From contig NZ_JADBHF010000004.1 in assembly GCF_017808105.1 (NCBI RefSeq), positions 124,001 to 188,000 of the forward strand: a stretch of DNA of 64,000 nt, in the 5' to 3' direction. The translations under genes and the position numbers were made by a program. The notes under the pieces are model-generated. The model saw only the letters and a program-made list of their open reading frames with translations, searched no databases and was not told the origin of the DNA. Shown here piece by piece: positions 61,164 to 64,000 of this stretch. Source of the DNA: Brevibacterium renqingii. GTDB lineage: Bacteria; Actinomycetota; Actinomycetes; Actinomycetales; Brevibacteriaceae. The first letter of the stretch is position 1. Each line of letters starts with the position of its first letter.

Positions 61164-61919
61164 ATGGGAACATCACAGCTGAAATCATTCGGCCTCGGTG
61201 CCGCCACCGCGATGACCGCCGTCCTCGGCACGATCGCAGGCCGAAAACTCACGACACTGGCCAAGGTCGGAAAAGGGCATCCGCTCAAACACCGGATCCT
61301 CGACATGTCCTCGCGGGCTCTGCAGACGAAGTACCCGCTCGAGGCCATGAGCACCTACCTCAACGGTCTGCACATGTATGCCGACGACATGGGGCGGCAG
61401 GTCGAAGCGGCTCATTTCTGCATCCACCTGCGGCATGACCTGCACCAGTGCGTGATCTTCGACCGCAATGAACCCGATGCCCGCCTCATCGGCATCGAGT
61501 ACATCATCAGCTCCGAACGCTTCGAGGCCCTCCCCGCCGAGGAGAAGCGCCTGTGGCACAGCCACCATTACGAGGTGAGATCGGGCATCCTCACCGCCCC
61601 GGGCGTGCCGGAGATCGCCGAGCACTCGTATTTCGAGGACCTCGTCTCGACCTACGGCAAGACCTTCCACACCTGGCAGTACGACCGCGAGGACTTCCCC
61701 TTCGGGATCCCGCAGCTGATGATGGGCTTCACCGACGACGGTCAGGCCGATGACGAGCTGCTCAGTGACAGGGACGCCCGAGTCGGCGTATCCACCCCGG
61801 ACAGACGCGCCCACCGCGAGGACATTCCGATGCCGGACGTCGCCGCCGAGGCGAACACCTGGGAGAGCGGACAGAGCGTGCAGACGACGCTGCACGACGT
61901 GCCTTTCCGCAGGGGCTGA
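61164..61919 (+). CDS. DUF1264 (oil-body-associated-protein-like) protein
   Basis: A 251-residue protein matching DUF1264, known in plants as OBAP. Family blocks: TYLNGLHMYADDMGRQVEAA, HFCIHLRHDLHQCVIFDRN, LIGIEYIISSERFEALP, WHSHHYEVRSG and YGKTFHTWQYD with FGIPQLMMGFTDDGQ. The His-rich conserved core (HFCIH, HSHHYEV) suggests metal binding, but no activity is established. A short hydrophobic N-terminal segment may anchor it. It is followed by the 62024 gene 104 bp on. Confidence 0.88.
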   Translation: MGTSQLKSFGLGAATAMTAVLGTIAGRKLTTLAKVGKGHPLKHRILDMSSRALQTKYPLEAMSTYLNGLHMYADDMGRQVEAAHFCIHLRHDLHQCVIFDRNEPDARLIGIEYIISSERFEALPAEEKRLWHSHHYEVRSGILTAPGVPEIAEHSYFEDLVSTYGKTFHTWQYDREDFPFGIPQLMMGFTDDGQADDELLSDRDARVGVSTPDRRAHREDIPMPDVAAEANTWESGQSVQTTLHDVPFRRG

Positions 61920-62023
61920 GGCCCAGCGTCTGCGATCTGTGAGTCACGAACGATCCTTGTGAGCCCGTTCGGCGCTCAATAGCCTGAGGGCCCAACGAAT
62001 TCGGAACGAGCGAGGGGGTTCGC

Positions 62024-62491
62024 ATGAACACCGACGTACCTGCTGATCGCGACGTCCCATATGAACGCGGGCTGCCGATCCAATGGGCGGCTCTCATCTT
62101 CACCGTGCTCTTCCTGGGCGTCGGCATTCTCGGGTTCATTCCGGGAACGACGACGCATTACATGTCGATGCGCTTCGCCGGCCACCATTCGACGGCAATG
62201 CTGTTCGGACTGTTCCAGGTCTCGGTCCTGCACAACATCGTGCATCTGCTCTACGGCATCGCCGGGGCCCTGGTCCGCCGCTCCCCCACCGCGTCCTTCC
62301 ACTACCTGCTCTGGGGCGGCATCGTCTACGCGGCTCTCTGGCTCTACGGCCTGTTCATCAATTCGGACTCCGGGGCGAACTTCGTTCCGCTCAACACCCC
62401 GGACAACTGGCTGCATTTCGGTCTGGCTGTCCTCATGATCGGCTGCGCGCTCGTCTTCCGCTATCGCCGGTTCGAAGAGAAGGGCCGCTGA
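62024..62491 (+). CDS. DUF4383 membrane protein
   Basis: The 155-residue protein has four helices with the DUF4383 pattern: WAALIFTVLFLGVGILGFIP, FGLFQVSVLHNIVHLLYGIA, FHYLLWGGIVYAALWLYG and NTPDNWLHFGLAVLMIGCAL. Function unknown. GAGCGAGGGGG precedes ATG 62024. One base separates it from the MBL-fold gene, so they are co-translated. Confidence 0.9.
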   Translation: MNTDVPADRDVPYERGLPIQWAALIFTVLFLGVGILGFIPGTTTHYMSMRFAGHHSTAMLFGLFQVSVLHNIVHLLYGIAGALVRRSPTASFHYLLWGGIVYAALWLYGLFINSDSGANFVPLNTPDNWLHFGLAVLMIGCALVFRYRRFEEKGR

Positions 62492-62492
62492 T

Positions 62493-63233
62493 ATGCTCAT
62501 CCCCGAGGTCGCCGAAGGCATCCATCGCGTCGAGGACTCGTACGTCAACTGGTACATCGTCGAAGGTGACGAGGGACTGACCATCGTCGATGCCGGCGTA
62601 CCAACCTCGTGGCAGTCCCTCCTCGGCGCGCTCAAACGCCTCGGCCGCAGCTTGGAGGACATTCGAGCTCTGCTCCTCACACATGGCCACTTCGACCACA
62701 TCGGCTTCGCTGAGCGGCTGCGCTCTCAAGCCGAAGTGCCCGTGTATGTGCACGACAACGATGTGCCTCTGACACGTCACCCTCGGCAGTACGGGCGCGA
62801 CCGGGCACTGACGTGGTACCTCCTCACGCAGTTCAAGGCACTTCCCATGGTCAGTGCCTTCGTGCGGAACCGCGCGTGGTGGCCGGAACCGATCGCAGAG
62901 GTCACCCGCATCCGAGAATTCGCGCTGCCGGTGCCCGGCAACCCCGAGGTCGTCTTCACCCCCGGGCACACTCTGGGCCACTGCGCTTTTCACTTCCGGG
63001 ATCGGGACGCGCTCATCGCCGGAGACGCTCTCGTCACGCTCAATCCCTACCGGGGCACTACGGGAGCGCAGATCGTCTCGAATGCGGCGACGGCCGATCC
63101 CGAACGTGCGCTCGAGTCCTTAGACGCCCTCGCCGAGACCGGTGCCGGGACAGTCCTCGTCGGCCACGGTGAACCGTGGACCGGCGGCATCGAACGCCTC
63201 GTCAGGACGGCCAAGGCGAACGGCGCCTCGTAA
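62493..63233 (+). CDS. MBL-fold metallo-hydrolase
   Basis: A 246-residue metallo-beta-lactamase-fold protein. Metal motif LLTHGHFDHIG near residue 63, FTPGHTLGHCAFHF near residue 155, the bridging Asp in DALIAGDALV, and the late His in VLVGHGEPW. This placement matches the glyoxalase II/lactonase/AHL-lactonase-like branch, not antibiotic-hydrolysing enzymes. The substrate is unknown. It is coupled to DUF4383. Confidence 0.9.
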   Translation: MLIPEVAEGIHRVEDSYVNWYIVEGDEGLTIVDAGVPTSWQSLLGALKRLGRSLEDIRALLLTHGHFDHIGFAERLRSQAEVPVYVHDNDVPLTRHPRQYGRDRALTWYLLTQFKALPMVSAFVRNRAWWPEPIAEVTRIREFALPVPGNPEVVFTPGHTLGHCAFHFRDRDALIAGDALVTLNPYRGTTGAQIVSNAATADPERALESLDALAETGAGTVLVGHGEPWTGGIERLVRTAKANGAS

Positions 63234-63236
63234 CGC

Positions 63237-63288
63237 CGCTTCGCCGTCACATCGCGCCGTGTCGCTTCGCCGTCACATCGCGCCGTGT
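63237..63288. repeat. Two perfect tandem 26-bp units
   Basis: The 26-bp unit starting CGCTTCGCCGTCACATCGCG is repeated exactly at 63237-63262 and 63263-63288, right after the MBL gene. Another short tandem (CCCGGCCGGT) follows at 63311-63338. Confidence 0.75.
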
Positions 63289-63319
63289 CACACGGAGATC
63301 CTCAGGATTCCCGGCCGGT

Positions 63320-63886
63320 TCAGGACTCCCGGCCGGTGAGCTTGTCGCGCAGCCGATCGACCATGCCGACGCCGGGGCCCACACTCTTGTGGAACAGCTC
63401 AGAATGCGGCGCGTTGGGGTGCGGTCGCGTCGGAGCCACCCTCTTCGCGGAGATGACCTTCTTGCCCATGTCGTTCAGCTGATCCTGTGGGATATGGGCG
63501 CGCAGCTTCGGAAACTGCTCGTCTTCCTCATCCCGAGCGTGGTGTTCGAGCAGCTTCTCCAACTCGATGACGAGCTTGAGGAAGGCACCATCGGAGACAT
63601 CGACGTCCTCGAGGTCCTTCATCACGCAGACGAGCTCGTCGTGCTCCTCTTTGTCGTGCTCGACTTCCTCTTTCCCGCCGGGGACGTACTCCTCGATGGA
63701 CGGATAGACGATCATCTCTTCGGCCACGGAATGGCGCATCACCTCGGCGATGACGGTGTCCGCGATATCGCGCTGCTCGTCGGGATCCTCGGTCCTCTCG
63801 ATCCGGCGGAGCAGCTCGAGCATGTCTCTGTGATCGGCGGTGAGCAGTTCGACGACATCCTTGTCGCTCGTATCGGTCTCATTCAT
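63320..63886 (-). CDS. Hemerythrin HHE-domain protein
   Basis: A 188-residue protein with a four-helix hemerythrin domain. Candidate di-iron ligands are in LLTADHRDMLELL, VMRHSVAEEMIVYP, VEHDKEEHDELVC and LLEHHARDEEDEQFP. The C-terminal 45 residues are basic and Pro-rich. Such proteins bind oxygen or sense NO or iron. GAGGAGAAGG precedes ATG 63886. The remaining 114 bp of the window upstream hold no visible gene. Confidence 0.9.
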   Translation of the reverse strand: MNETDTSDKDVVELLTADHRDMLELLRRIERTEDPDEQRDIADTVIAEVMRHSVAEEMIVYPSIEEYVPGGKEEVEHDKEEHDELVCVMKDLEDVDVSDGAFLKLVIELEKLLEHHARDEEDEQFPKLRAHIPQDQLNDMGKKVISAKRVAPTRPHPNAPHSELFHKSVGPGVGMVDRLRDKLTGRES

Positions 63887-64000
63887 TGTGCCTTCTCCTC
63901 TCCGGGCCCCTGTGCGGCCGGCCGTGCGATGCGATCGCCGTCGGCTGCGGAGCAGTGTGCGGTTTCCGGACCAGCCGGTCCGACTTGTGCCTCGACACTA

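Overview
The window is about two-thirds G+C with dense, often overlapping genes. It carries actinobacterial hallmarks: a resuscitation-promoting-factor gene beside tatD and metG, rsmI divergent from a PMT mannosyltransferase, DUF4190 proteins, two CIRCE sites before groES-groEL, many likely leaderless transcripts, and an LPXTG protein with a choice-of-anchor-G-like head. Brevibacterium or a close relative in the Micrococcales is my best guess; this is inference, because no rRNA is present. No rRNA, tRNA, CRISPR array or insertion sequence was found.

Layout. 1-6.5 kb: a truncated TetR gene facing an acyl-CoA ligase across a perfect palindrome, a LysR/anion-transporter pair sharing an ATC-N9-GAT box, and an FtsX-type ABC exporter. 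6.7-18.1 kb (housekeeping): groES-groEL, an Rpf-like cell-wall hydrolase, metG-tatD, a solitary AbiEi/DUF559-like protein, rsmI and three paralogous DUF4190 membrane proteins. 18.3-32.5 kb (cell-surface glycans): PMT; a nonulosonate (sialic-acid-type) locus with a neuA-phosphatase fusion, a short neuB, a pyruvyltransferase-like protein, a GT2, a polysialyltransferase-family protein and two further sialyltransferase-like or glycosyltransferase-like proteins; then a GT2 / GT-C-like / GtrA set. 32.8-39.5 kb: metNIQ, a class A beta-lactamase lipoprotein, a ProC-like reductase and fhs. 39.5-45.9 kb: a divergent copper pair (cueP / DUF1541 lipoprotein) with a CsoR-type operator inside overlapping promoters, a DUF3626 protein, galE, an unknown membrane protein, dps and lhgO. 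46.4-50.1 kb: a 1,239-residue sortase-anchored protein with an Ala/Ser/Asp stalk. 50.2-64 kb: dgt, small proteins, a low-G+C island with an orphan membrane protein, a three-gene operon (ThDP enzyme, enolase-superfamily enzyme, YdiJ-like FAD/Fe-S dehydrogenase), a DUF1264 protein, DUF4383, an MBL-fold hydrolase and a hemerythrin protein.

How they work together. The 18-32 kb block looks like a surface-glycan factory: NeuB and NeuA would make and activate a nine-carbon sugar, the coupled glycosyltransferase cassette would polymerise or transfer it, and the GtrA/GtrB-like set plus PMT would glycosylate envelope targets outside the membrane. No neuC/2-epimerase is in the window, so the exact sugar is open. 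The least explained parts are two families of interspersed palindromic repeats, the low-G+C island at about 52.7-54.8 kb bounded by an 11-bp direct repeat, and the four-unit stalk of the surface protein.
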